From assembly GCF_023721815.1 (NCBI RefSeq), contig NZ_JAMDLI010000013.1, positions 1-64,000 on the forward strand: a DNA stretch of 64,000 bases. Direction: 5' to 3'. This DNA comes from Pleomorphomonas sp. JP5 (lineage in GTDB: Bacteria; Pseudomonadota; Alphaproteobacteria; Rhizobiales; Pleomorphomonadaceae). The translations under genes and the position numbers were made by a program. The notes under the pieces are model-generated. The model had not been told where the DNA came from. It saw only the letters and a program-made list of their open reading frames with translations, and ran no database searches. Position 1 is the first letter of the stretch. Each line of letters begins with the position of its first letter. Of the stretch, positions 37,560-46,918 are shown one piece after another.

Positions 37560-38441
37560 GTGGTCGGCGGCTGCCATCAGGACGTACTCGGTCGCGCCGG
37601 CATCGTCTACGAGCCGGCAACCTCGTGCCCAGGCATCGTGACCCGCCGCCCCGGCGGCGTGGCGCGCAACGTGGCGGTGTTGCTCGGGAGGGCCGGCGCG
37701 CCTTGTCGCTTCGTGTCCGTGGTCGGCGACGACTTGGCCGGTCGCGAACTGATCGCCGAACTCGACGCAGCCGGGCTCGATACGAGAGCGATTGTCGTTG
37801 ATGCGGCGGGCCGGACAGGCACCTACCTTGCCATCCATGACGAGGCGGGAGAGCTCGTTTCGGCCATCTCCGACCTAAGCCTCTACGACGGTTTCGTGCT
37901 GCCACCCGCGACGCTCGACAGCAGCGACGCCCTGGTCTTCGCCGACGCCAACCTTGCCCCCGGCGAACTCGCCCGCCTCGCCAAGGCCCATGGCGAGAGG
38001 CTGGTGCTGGACGCCATATCGAGAGCCAAGGCGCCGCGCCTCAAGCCGCTCGTCACGTCGGGGGCGCTGTTCATCTGCAACCTTCCCTCGGCCGAACTTC
38101 TGGTCGGCCATCCGGTAAGCCGACCGATCGAGGCGGCCGAACATCTGGCGGCGGCGGGCGCGCGGCGAGCGGTGATCACCGGTGGATCGAAGCCACTCGC
38201 CATCCTCGACCAAGGCCGCATCACCGAAATCGAGCCCCACCCGACCGAGGTGATCGACGTCACCGGCGTCGGCGACGCCCAGACGGCGGGCATCCTGCTG
38301 TCCCTGTCCACAGGCGCCCCGCTTCCCGCCGCCGTTGAAGTCGGCATGTCCGCCGCCCGCGCCGCTCTGGCCACCGCGGGCGCCTTGCGCGAGTTGCCGG
38401 ACTGGGTGGCTGCCTCGGCCGTGGCGGCGGCCGGCGCCTAG
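37560..38441 (+). CDS. psuK: Pseudouridine kinase (PfkB family)
   Basis: This PfkB-family sugar kinase aligns with E. coli PsuK (YeiC), which phosphorylates pseudouridine at the 5' position. Matching segments are RPGGVARNVAVLLGRAG, RTGTYLAIHDEAGELVSAISDLSLYDGF and the catalytic IDVTGVGDAQTAGILL with its base Asp. The GTG at 37560 cuts the first beta strand (RPLLVVGG); a CTG at 37518, preceded by GGGGAG at 7 nt, would restore it, so the true start is uncertain. The partner psuG lies 8.5 kb away on the same strand. Confidence 0.85.
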   Translation: MVGGCHQDVLGRAGIVYEPATSCPGIVTRRPGGVARNVAVLLGRAGAPCRFVSVVGDDLAGRELIAELDAAGLDTRAIVVDAAGRTGTYLAIHDEAGELVSAISDLSLYDGFVLPPATLDSSDALVFADANLAPGELARLAKAHGERLVLDAISRAKAPRLKPLVTSGALFICNLPSAELLVGHPVSRPIEAAEHLAAAGARRAVITGGSKPLAILDQGRITEIEPHPTEVIDVTGVGDAQTAGILLSLSTGAPLPAAVEVGMSAARAALATAGALRELPDWVAASAVAAAGA

Positions 38442-38485
38442 CGCAGGTCGGCAAGAGTGGGAACCGGCGTTGCGTCGGACCCGCG

Positions 38486-39583
38486 TTACGAAATGGTGTC
38501 GCCGCCCACAAACACACCGGCCAAGGACAGGTCCGTCTCGACCACGACCATGTCGGCAACGGCTCCGGGGACAAGTCTGCCCCGCTGGGTTTCTCCAATG
38601 TAGTCGGCGGCGAAGGTCGACGTCCGGCGGGACGCTTCTTCGACCGTAAGTCCGATAGACACCAGATTCCGAAACGCCTGCGACATAGTCAGGCATGAGC
38701 CGGCCAAGGTCCCATCGGCCAGGCGCACTCCGTTGTCGCACTTGAAAACCGACTGAGAGCCGAGCTTGTAGGCGCCGTCGGGCATCCCGGTGGCCGGCGT
38801 CGCGTCGGTCACTGCGTAGACGTTGGGAATGGCGCGCATGGCGGCCCGGATGGCGCCGGGATGGACGTGCAGCAGATCGGGAATCAGCTCCGCGTAGTCG
38901 AGGTGGGCGAGCGCCGCCCCAACGATACCGGGCGCGCGGTGCTGCAAGGGACTCATGGCGTTGAAGAGATGGGTGACCGAGCGGCAACCGCAGCGGATCG
39001 CCTCAACCGCGGTCTCATAGTCGGCCAGGGAATGGCCGAGCTGAGCCCGGATGCCGGCCTCGACAAGATAGCGGATGAACGCGCCATCCCGATCGGCCTC
39101 GGTGGCGACGGTCACGACCCTGATGGCCGCCAGGTCCAGAAAGCGTCGCATCAGCTCGACGCTGCCGACTATGGCATTCGCCGGCTGGGCGCCGAGCCGT
39201 TGCGGAGAAATGAAGGGCCCTTCGAGGTGCACGCCCAGGACCGTCGCCTCACCCAGCGCCGGAGCCTTCCTCACCGCTTCCGCGGCGGCAAGAGCCATCT
39301 CGATGTCAGGAACGGGCGCCGTCATCGTCGTTGCCAGGAACGACGTCGTACCGGTCGCGACATGCGTAGCCGCCACCCTTCGGACAGCGTCGCCACCATC
39401 CATCACATCCGCGCCACCGCCTCCATGGCAGTGAAGATCGACGAAGCCGGGCAACACATAAGCATCTGGGACTCCATGTGCTTTCTCAATGCGCTCTACA
39501 TGTCCGTCGCGCCAGAGAATGCGCCCGCTCACTAAGCCGCCGGGCGTCAGAATTTGCCCCGTCAGCTCACCGGAATTGGTCAT
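38486..39583 (-). CDS. nagA: N-acetylglucosamine-6-phosphate deacetylase
   Basis: This 365-residue amidohydrolase removes acetate from GlcNAc-6-phosphate. Metal and substrate motifs are LPGFVDLHCHGGGGADVMDG, VLGVHLEGPFISPQRLGA, GHSLADYETAVEAIRCG, THLFNAMSPLQHRAPG and the catalytic Asp region YAVTDATPATGMPDG. The ATG at 39583 follows GGAGAG. It is divergent from the ABC transporter operon, and the 221-bp gap between them must carry the shared control region. Confidence 0.94.
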   Translation of the reverse strand: MTNSGELTGQILTPGGLVSGRILWRDGHVERIEKAHGVPDAYVLPGFVDLHCHGGGGADVMDGGDAVRRVAATHVATGTTSFLATTMTAPVPDIEMALAAAEAVRKAPALGEATVLGVHLEGPFISPQRLGAQPANAIVGSVELMRRFLDLAAIRVVTVATEADRDGAFIRYLVEAGIRAQLGHSLADYETAVEAIRCGCRSVTHLFNAMSPLQHRAPGIVGAALAHLDYAELIPDLLHVHPGAIRAAMRAIPNVYAVTDATPATGMPDGAYKLGSQSVFKCDNGVRLADGTLAGSCLTMSQAFRNLVSIGLTVEEASRRTSTFAADYIGETQRGRLVPGAVADMVVVETDLSLAGVFVGGDTIS

Positions 39584-39614
39584 CAACGCTCTCCATTGCA
39601 TTCATGATTATGTT

Positions 39615-39622
39615 GTTATAAC
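39615..39622. promoter_or_regulatory. GTTATAAC palindrome, candidate GntR operator
   Basis: A perfect 8-bp palindrome lies 32 bp upstream of nagA in the divergent nagA/ABC region. HutC-type GntR regulators bind short dyads of this kind, and the operon encodes such a regulator. It might equally be a -10 element. Confidence 0.3.
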
Positions 39623-39804
39623 CTCTCGGAGGCCAAAGAGCCAAGGGGTCTCGTACCGACCTCCACGAAAAGCAAGCGTTCACTTCGTTTTCGACGGAAC
39701 TGACGCACGCGGCGCCTGCCCGGCGGCTGCCATTCCGAAGCGAGAAACGAGGGGGTGCCCAGAGGGCGTGAGGCCGGAGACGAGCTTTCCGGAGGGCAAA
39801 AAAA

Positions 39805-41109
39805 GTGAAAACGTCTCATGGAACTACTTTCGTTTCGGCATTGATCGCCACCGCTCTGCTGAGCGGCTCGGCCCTGGCGGCGCCGACCGCCATCTCCTAC
39901 CTGACCCACTGGTCGCCGGAGACCGTCGCAAAACTGGAGGCCGCCGCCAAGGAGTTCACGGCGGCCAATCCCGACGTGACCGTCACCGTGCGCGCCGTTC
40001 CGTTCGGCGATCTCCTGACGACCATCCGTTCCCAGGGCAGTTCGGCGGAAAGCCCGACCATCGCGTCGATCTACGATCTGTGGCTGCCCGAGCTGGCGCG
40101 CGACAAACTCGTCGAACCCGCCCCCGAGGCCAACGCCAAGGAAATCGGAAGCGACTGGCCGGCGGGCGTCGCGTCGGCCGCCTCGGTCGGCGGCAAGTAC
40201 TATGGCTACCCCAACGAAATCGACGTCTACGCCCTCAACTACAACAAGAAGCTCTTCGCGGAGGCCGGCATCGCCGCGCCACCGGCGACATGGGCCGAGT
40301 TTGAGGCGGCGGCTGAGAAACTCACCAAGAAGGAGGGCGACCGTATCAGGCAGCAGGGCTTCGGCATGATCAACTCCTGGGCGGCCGGGGTCGTCCATCC
40401 GTTCGCTTCGCTGCTGGTGTCCAATGGAGGCGATCTCATTGTCGACGGCAAGCCGACGCTGGACAGCAAGGCGGCCGCCTCCACGTTCAAGCTCTACGAG
40501 GACTTCATCAAAAAGGGCTACACCGACCCGGCGATGGGAACCGCCGACGCCAACACCACCGGCCCCTTCCTCGACAACTTCGTCTCCGGCAACACCGGCA
40601 TGATCATCATGGCCAACTGGTGGGAGAGTGCGCTGAAGGGCGGCCTCGGCGACAGGTTTTCCGACATCGGCACCGCCCCGATCCCCGTAGGGCCGGATGG
40701 CGACAAGGCCCGCTCGATCTCCTACTCGTGGCTGACCGTCGTCAACACCGGCGCCTCGGCCGAGCAGCGGGAAGCCGCCTGGAAGTTCCTGTCCTGGCTG
40801 AATGGTCCGTCGTCCGGCAAGGATGGCGCCTCCGCCATGTCGGACATCCTGCTCTCGATGGGAATCCTGCCGTCGCGCAGCTCGGATGTCACTGCCCACG
40901 CCAAGGACCTCGATCGCGACTTCCTCGCCGGATACGTCAAGACCTTGGCCGATGCCAAGCCGTTCCCGGTGGTCCTAGGCGGTCAGGAGTTCTCCGAGGC
41001 GCTACAGCAGGTCATCGAAGGCATTCAGTATGGCCGCCTCTCAGCCGAGGAAGCGCAGGCCAATGCCCAGGCTGACAGCGTATCGATCCTGGAACGCGCT
41101 GCCCAATAA
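39805..41109 (+). CDS. Sugar ABC transporter substrate-binding protein (CUT1)
   Basis: This 434-residue periplasmic binding protein has a signal peptide (residues 1-26, ending GSALA) and the extracellular solute-binding family 1 pattern: ISYLTHWSPETVAKLEAAAKEF, YYGYPNEIDVYALNYNKKLFAEAGI and MIIMANWWESALKGG. A GTG start follows GGAGGG at 8 nt. It heads an operon with two permeases, a ROK kinase, a GntR regulator, a SIS protein and an ATPase; together with nagA this suggests an amino-sugar ligand. Confidence 0.92.
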   Translation: MKTSHGTTFVSALIATALLSGSALAAPTAISYLTHWSPETVAKLEAAAKEFTAANPDVTVTVRAVPFGDLLTTIRSQGSSAESPTIASIYDLWLPELARDKLVEPAPEANAKEIGSDWPAGVASAASVGGKYYGYPNEIDVYALNYNKKLFAEAGIAAPPATWAEFEAAAEKLTKKEGDRIRQQGFGMINSWAAGVVHPFASLLVSNGGDLIVDGKPTLDSKAAASTFKLYEDFIKKGYTDPAMGTADANTTGPFLDNFVSGNTGMIIMANWWESALKGGLGDRFSDIGTAPIPVGPDGDKARSISYSWLTVVNTGASAEQREAAWKFLSWLNGPSSGKDGASAMSDILLSMGILPSRSSDVTAHAKDLDRDFLAGYVKTLADAKPFPVVLGGQEFSEALQQVIEGIQYGRLSAEEAQANAQADSVSILERAAQ

Positions 41110-41197
41110 AGAAAACACCGCTGGTCCGTGCGTCAGGTCCGGCGGGCCACAAGCCCGCCGGTCCTCACCCCAACCTCACCTCCAGAACAAGTCGGCC

Positions 41198-42091
41198 ATG
41201 ACCCATTCGCCTCGCACCCCGATACTCGTGATGCTGGCCCCAGCCGTCAGTCTCGTCGGTGTCTTCATTTTCCTGCCAATGCTGCTGACGATCTGGCTGT
41301 CGTTTCAGGCCTGGTCGACCCAGACCGGATTTGGCTCCACCAGGTTTGTCGGTCTGCAGAATTACGCCGACCTGCTCAGCCCGCTTTCGGTTGGCCGGGA
41401 CTTCCGCCAGGCCTTCTGGAACACCGCGTTTTACACGGCGCTTTCGGTGATCGTGATCCTGCCGCTGTCGGTCGCGCTGGGCCTGATGGTCTATCAGACG
41501 AGGGTTGCAGGCGGCCATGTGCTCCGGACCGTTCTGTTCTCGACCTACATGGTGCCGATGATCGCCGTGGCCCTGGTATGGTCGAAACTCTACTCGCCCA
41601 ACGAAGGACCGCTCAACCAGATCATCGGCTGGTTCGGCTTCGACCGTCAGCTGTGGCTGTCGTCACCGGATACCGCCCTTGCCTCCATCGTTCTTCTCAA
41701 CGTCTGGCAGCAGGTCGGGTACTTCACGGTGCTCGTCATCGCCGGCCTCACCCAGATTCCCACCTCGCTCTACGAGGCAGCGCGGATCGACGGCGCCAAT
41801 CCGGTGCAGTCCTTCTTCGGCGTGACGCTGCCGCTGCTGCGCCGGACGCTGTTGTTCAGCGCGGTCATCGCCGTCATCAACGCCGTTCAGGTGTTCGAGC
41901 CCGTCGCACTCATCACCCAGGGAGGACCGGCGAACTCCACCAATGTGCTCACCTACTACATTCGCCGCGTCGGCATCGAGCGGGCCCAAGGGGGGCTCGG
42001 GTCGGCCATGGCCGTCACGCTGATGCTGGCGTTGATCGTGGTGATCGTCGCGCTGTTCGCCTTCGCACGCAGAGGAGACGACGACAAATGA
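41198..42091 (+). CDS. Sugar ABC transporter permease (MalF/UgpA type)
   Basis: This 297-residue permease has six predicted membrane segments and the EAA loop IPTSLYEAARIDGANPVQSFFGVTLPLL. It starts MTHSPRTPILVMLAPAVSLVGVF. The ATG at 41198 was chosen at the start of the hydrophobic core; upstream in-frame sequence belongs to the region after the binding-protein gene. Its stop overlaps the next permease start as ATGA, indicating translational coupling. Confidence 0.93.
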   Translation: MTHSPRTPILVMLAPAVSLVGVFIFLPMLLTIWLSFQAWSTQTGFGSTRFVGLQNYADLLSPLSVGRDFRQAFWNTAFYTALSVIVILPLSVALGLMVYQTRVAGGHVLRTVLFSTYMVPMIAVALVWSKLYSPNEGPLNQIIGWFGFDRQLWLSSPDTALASIVLLNVWQQVGYFTVLVIAGLTQIPTSLYEAARIDGANPVQSFFGVTLPLLRRTLLFSAVIAVINAVQVFEPVALITQGGPANSTNVLTYYIRRVGIERAQGGLGSAMAVTLMLALIVVIVALFAFARRGDDDK

Positions 42092-42954
42092 GCAGCGTTC
42101 GCAAGGGCCGTCTGTTCCGGGCCTCCAAGGCCAGACCACTCGATGCGCTGCTCCTGGGCGGCATTGTCCTGGTGGCCGTGGTCTCCGCCTTTCCTCTGAT
42201 CTGGATGGTATTGTCGAGCTTCAAGACACCGGCCGAGAGCATGCAGGTGCCACCGGTCTGGATCCCGGAGTCGGTGAACTTCCAAGCCTATGGCGAGGTG
42301 GCGAGCGTCATCAACGCCGGCCGATCCTTCTGGAACTCGGCAGTCATCGCCACCACCACCACGCTCGGCATCCTGATCACCTCGCTGATGGCGGGCTACG
42401 CCTTCGCCAAGTACCGCTTCAGGGGGCGCGACCTGCTGTTCGCGGCGGTGATCGCCACCATGTTCCTGCCGCCGATCGTCACGCTCATTCCGCTTTACCG
42501 GCTCGTGGGCTCCATCGGGCTCAACGCAAGCCTGGCCGGCGTCATCGTCCCCAATCTGGCCAACGCCTTCGGCGTCTTCCTGATGCGGCAGTTCATTGCC
42601 GGCGTGCCCGACGACCTGATCGATGCCGCCCGCGTCGATGGCGCATCCGAACTCAGGATCGTCTTCACGGTGGTGGCTCCGGCCGTGGTCCCGGCCATCG
42701 CCGCCCTCGCCCTGTTCGCGTTCGTCTACCACTGGAACACCTATCTCTGGCCGCTCACGGTCCTGCAAGGACAGGTCGACAGCTACCCGATCGTCCTCTC
42801 GCTCTCGCGCCTGCTGAGCTACAACCGGGGTGCGATGAACACCGGTCTCGTCATGGCCGGGGCAACGATGGCGGTGTTGCCGCCGCTCGTCATGTTCCTG
42901 CTGCTGCAACGCTTCTTCGTCGACAGCATCGTCTCGTCGGGGGTGAAGGGATGA
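42088..42954 (+). CDS. Sugar ABC transporter permease (MalG/UgpE type)
   Basis: This 288-residue permease has six membrane segments and the EAA loop VPDDLIDAARVDGASELRIVFTVVAPAVVP typical of the second CUT1 permease, with FPLIWMVLSSFKT near the N-terminus. It overlaps the preceding permease by 4 bp and the following ROK gene by 4 bp, so three genes are coupled. An AGAGGAG ribosome site lies inside the end of the upstream gene. Confidence 0.93.
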   Translation: MSSVRKGRLFRASKARPLDALLLGGIVLVAVVSAFPLIWMVLSSFKTPAESMQVPPVWIPESVNFQAYGEVASVINAGRSFWNSAVIATTTTLGILITSLMAGYAFAKYRFRGRDLLFAAVIATMFLPPIVTLIPLYRLVGSIGLNASLAGVIVPNLANAFGVFLMRQFIAGVPDDLIDAARVDGASELRIVFTVVAPAVVPAIAALALFAFVYHWNTYLWPLTVLQGQVDSYPIVLSLSRLLSYNRGAMNTGLVMAGATMAVLPPLVMFLLLQRFFVDSIVSSGVKG

Positions 42955-43829
42955 GCCGCGTTCTCGCCATCGATATCGGCGGCACCAACATTCGCGCCGG
43001 CATTGCCGATGCCGATAGCCCCTGCGAAACGGAGGTGGTCGCCAATGGCGCCGCGCCGTCCGACCTCCACGCGTTCCGAGCCTTCGTCGACGCGCAAATC
43101 GAGGCTTACCGACCCGATGGTCTGGGGATCGCAATTCCAGGCCTTGCCAACGGCACGCTCTGCCGTTGGGTGCCCAACCTGCCCTATCTCGACGGCAACG
43201 ACGTCGCAGCGCTCTTCCCAGGGCAACCGGTCGCCCTCGGCAATGACGCCCACATGGCCCTGGTCGCCGAAGCCACGGCCGGCGCCGCCGCAGGCCTCGC
43301 CGATGCCATCCTGGTCGCGATCGGCACGGGTATCGGTTCGGCCGTACTCTCCGGCGGTCGGGTATTGCGCGGAAGCGGCGGGAGCGCCGCCTCCTTCGGT
43401 TGGGCGTCGGCCGACCGGGACGACGCTGGCGATGACCGCAGCGGCTGGCTGGAGCGCCATGCCGCCGGCCGCGCCCTCGACCGTCTCGCCCGCTCGGCAG
43501 GCCTCAGAAATGGTACGGAGCTGATCGCCGCCGCCCGCGCCGGACAACCCGATGCGCTCAAGCGGCTCGAAGAGCCCGCCGCCGCGCTCGGCACCTGTCT
43601 CGCTGGCGCCGTCGCCCTGCTCGACCCAGCCGTGATCTTGATCACCGGCGGCGTCGCGTCGTCCTTCGATGTTCTCGCCCCCCTGACGCGCGCCGCCCTG
43701 ACGCGTCAGTTGCCACCGCATCTCCGCTCCATCCGTATCGCCGTTGGTCACTTCGGCCCCGGTGCCGTCCTTGCCGGTGCCGCCGTCGCGGCGGCAGGCA
43801 GCCCCCTTTGGAAAGTCGACCATGTCTAA
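42951..43829 (+). CDS. ROK-family sugar kinase lacking the zinc motif
   Basis: This 292-residue protein has the ROK/actin-like ATP fold: AIDIGGTNIRAGIAD (phosphate 1), GIAIPGLANG, the catalytic Asp in GNDAH (Asp99) and AIGTGIGSAVLSGGRVLRG. However, the expected EIGH and CxCGxxGCxE zinc cluster is absent; the corresponding segment is AASFGW (147-151) followed by an acidic stretch. It probably phosphorylates the imported amino sugar, but with altered recognition. It overlaps the upstream permease and the GntR gene. Confidence 0.85.
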   Translation: MSRVLAIDIGGTNIRAGIADADSPCETEVVANGAAPSDLHAFRAFVDAQIEAYRPDGLGIAIPGLANGTLCRWVPNLPYLDGNDVAALFPGQPVALGNDAHMALVAEATAGAAAGLADAILVAIGTGIGSAVLSGGRVLRGSGGSAASFGWASADRDDAGDDRSGWLERHAAGRALDRLARSAGLRNGTELIAAARAGQPDALKRLEEPAAALGTCLAGAVALLDPAVILITGGVASSFDVLAPLTRAALTRQLPPHLRSIRIAVGHFGPGAVLAGAAVAAAGSPLWKVDHV

Positions 43830-44568
43830 TCTTGGCCTCGTCACTCTACCCGATCGCAATCGGCCCGAACCGCTCTGGCATCAGGCCGAACAGGCCCTGC
43901 GGGCTCTCATCGCCAACGGTACCTGGCCGGAAGAGACGCAGCTTCCGAACGAGGAGCGCTTGTCGCAAATGCTCGGCGTCAGCCGCATCACCGTCCGACA
44001 TGCGCTTAGAAACATTGAAGAATCCGGCCTTCTGCGCCGCGAGCACGGGCGTGGGACCTTCGTACGGTCGTCCACCGTCATCGCCGGAGTGCGGGGCCTG
44101 ACGAGCTTCACGCAGGAAATGGCCTCGCTCGGTCTGACCGGTAGTTCACGCCTTCTGGAGGCCGACACCACCGAGGCGGACGAGACGATCGCCGATGCCC
44201 TTGAGATCAAGCTCGGCGAACCGGTGGTGCGGCTCCGTCGCCTGCGCCTCGGCAACGACGCACCTATCGGCATCCAGACAGCCCACCTGCCGGCCTCGCT
44301 GGTGCCCGGACTGGTCGAGCTCTCGCCACAGCTCACCTCGCTCTACGAGGCGCTGCGCAGCCGTTACGGCATCCTGCCCAAGGAAGCGCGTGAAGCCTAT
44401 CGCGTCGGCAGCGTGCTCGAAGGCGACGCCGAGCTTCTGGGCGTTCCGTCCGGCAGTCCGGCCTTTGTCGTCGAGCGCGTCACCTACGACGTCAACGGTC
44501 CCTTTGAATTCGCCGTCTCCACCATGCGCGGCGACCGCTACGAGATCCGGTCCAAACTCTATCTCTAG
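43822..44568 (+). CDS. GntR-family (HutC/UTRA) transcriptional regulator
   Basis: This 248-residue repressor has an N-terminal GntR winged helix (PLWHQAEQALRALIANGTWPEETQLPNEERLSQMLGVSRITVRHALRNIEESGLLRREHGRGTFV) and a UTRA effector domain that binds sugar phosphates in relatives such as NagR and DasR. The ATG at 43822 follows GGAAAG and overlaps the ROK stop by 8 bp. It probably controls the surrounding operon and nagA in response to a phosphorylated amino sugar. Confidence 0.92.
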   Translation: MSNLGLVTLPDRNRPEPLWHQAEQALRALIANGTWPEETQLPNEERLSQMLGVSRITVRHALRNIEESGLLRREHGRGTFVRSSTVIAGVRGLTSFTQEMASLGLTGSSRLLEADTTEADETIADALEIKLGEPVVRLRRLRLGNDAPIGIQTAHLPASLVPGLVELSPQLTSLYEALRSRYGILPKEAREAYRVGSVLEGDAELLGVPSGSPAFVVERVTYDVNGPFEFAVSTMRGDRYEIRSKLYL

Positions 44569-44623
44569 CACCCCAGGGCGGCGCCTGCCGTCCACAACTC
44601 AGTACCCCAAGGAAAGGTCAACC

Positions 44624-45418
44624 ATGTCCAGCCTCTACATCTCTCGCCTCGTCAAGATCGCCGAGGAAACCGCCGCCACCAACGAGCCGGCCTTCGAAGC
44701 CGCCGCCGCCGCGCTGTCCGACTCTCTTTCCAAGGAAGGCCTCGTTCACCTGTTCGGCTCCGGCCACTCGGTGCTTCCGTGCCAGGAAACCTTCCCGCGC
44801 TATGGCTCCTACGTCGGCTTCAACCCGCTGACGGACCCCCGCGTGATGTGGCACAACGTGCTCGGCGCCGGTGGCGTTCGCGAGCTGCTCTGGCTGGAGC
44901 GGACCGAGAACTACGCCGAGAAGTTCCTCGACCACCAGCCGCTCAACCCCGGCGACTCCATCGTCATCTTCGGTCACAGCGGCCGCAACTCCTCCGGCAT
45001 CGACACGGCGCTCTACGCCAAGAAGCGCGGCCTCACGGTGGTGGCGATCACCGCCAAGCAGAACCTCGACAAGCCGGCGACCCATTCGTCCGGCAAGCGT
45101 CTTGCCGATGCCGCGGATATCGTCATCGACACCGGCGCGCCGATCGAGGATGCCATCGTTCAGGTGAAGGGCTGGTCGCGGCCGGTCTCCGGTTCGTCCA
45201 CCGTGCTCGCCATGATGATGATGCACGAACTGGTCTCGCGCACTGCCGTCAAGCTCGCCGACAAGGGCATCGAGCTGCCGACCTTCGCCTCCCCGACCAT
45301 CGCCGGCGTCACGCTGCTCGATACGGACATCATCTACGGCGTCTATCGCGAGAAGATGCTGAAGGCGCAGGAAAAGCACCTGGACTTCTTCAAGGACCGC
45401 ATGAGCGGCAAGCTCTGA
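44624..45418 (+). CDS. SIS-domain protein (UPF0309-like)
   Basis: This 264-residue protein has a single SIS sugar-isomerase domain with GSGHS at 45-49 and IVIFGHSGRNSSGIDTALYAKKRGLTVVAIT. It resembles the UPF0309 group rather than the two-SIS deaminase NagB-II or the etherase MurQ. In the operon the usual glucosamine-6-phosphate deaminase is missing, so this protein is a candidate for that step; this is inference. An AAGGAAAGG site precedes the ATG. Confidence 0.85.
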   Translation: MSSLYISRLVKIAEETAATNEPAFEAAAAALSDSLSKEGLVHLFGSGHSVLPCQETFPRYGSYVGFNPLTDPRVMWHNVLGAGGVRELLWLERTENYAEKFLDHQPLNPGDSIVIFGHSGRNSSGIDTALYAKKRGLTVVAITAKQNLDKPATHSSGKRLADAADIVIDTGAPIEDAIVQVKGWSRPVSGSSTVLAMMMMHELVSRTAVKLADKGIELPTFASPTIAGVTLLDTDIIYGVYREKMLKAQEKHLDFFKDRMSGKL

Positions 45419-45448
45419 ACCAGTCGCGGATCAGAAACAACGACATTG

Positions 45449-45472
45449 TCCCAGCCGGTTCTGCCGGCTGGG
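45449..45472 (+). other. Intercistronic stem-loop before the ABC ATPase gene
   Basis: TCCCAGCCGG and CCGGCTGGGA form a 10-bp stem with a 4-nt loop in the 82-bp gap between the SIS and ATPase genes. There is no U-run. It may be an mRNA processing or stabilising element within the operon. Confidence 0.5.
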
Positions 45473-45500
45473 ATCGTCCGGACCAAGCCACGGAGCGGGA

Positions 45501-46583
<1,083 letters not shown>

Positions 46584-46586
<3 letters not shown>

Positions 46587-46677
46587 AGCCGCCCCCGGCG
46601 AACCCAGGTTCGCCAACGTGCTCCATCTATTTGTTCTCACGCAAGGCCGGTTCCCGCTGTCGCTGGAGTTGCTCCAG
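46584..46677 (-). repeat. Dispersed palindromic repeat, short copy overlapping a stop codon
   Basis: Starting TAGAGC and containing CGGCGAACC-CA-GGTTCGCC, GTGCTCCATCTATTTGTT, TCACGCAAGGCCGG and CGCTGGAGTTGCTC, this 94-bp element matches the reverse complement of the copy at 17574-17677 with an internal deletion of about 10 bp. Its first three bases are the stop codon of the ABC ATPase gene. The remaining gap to psuG (46678-46915) shows no further gene. Confidence 0.78.
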
Positions 46678-46918
46678 TACGCCTGGAAGCGACACTACGC
46701 GATGGAGCGCATCCGCCAGCCCAGGTCGTGGGCGTCCAAAAGCAAGACTGCCCGTTGAAACAACAGGACGATTTGCATTTTTTGCCGCCCGTTGCGTCTT
46801 CCCTCTTTCACAAGGCCGCCGTCTTGTCGTATAGAGTGCGGCTCGGAGATCCATCACCCGCCGCCGACGTCGCGTGCCCACTCCGTGGCCTTGTCGTGCG
46901 GCCACATTCGGAGGCATG

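Noticed and set aside
39616-40899. A 427-codon minus-strand open frame opposite the sugar-binding protein gene
   Set aside because: The plus-strand product has a signal peptide and solute-binding motifs; the antisense frame has none.
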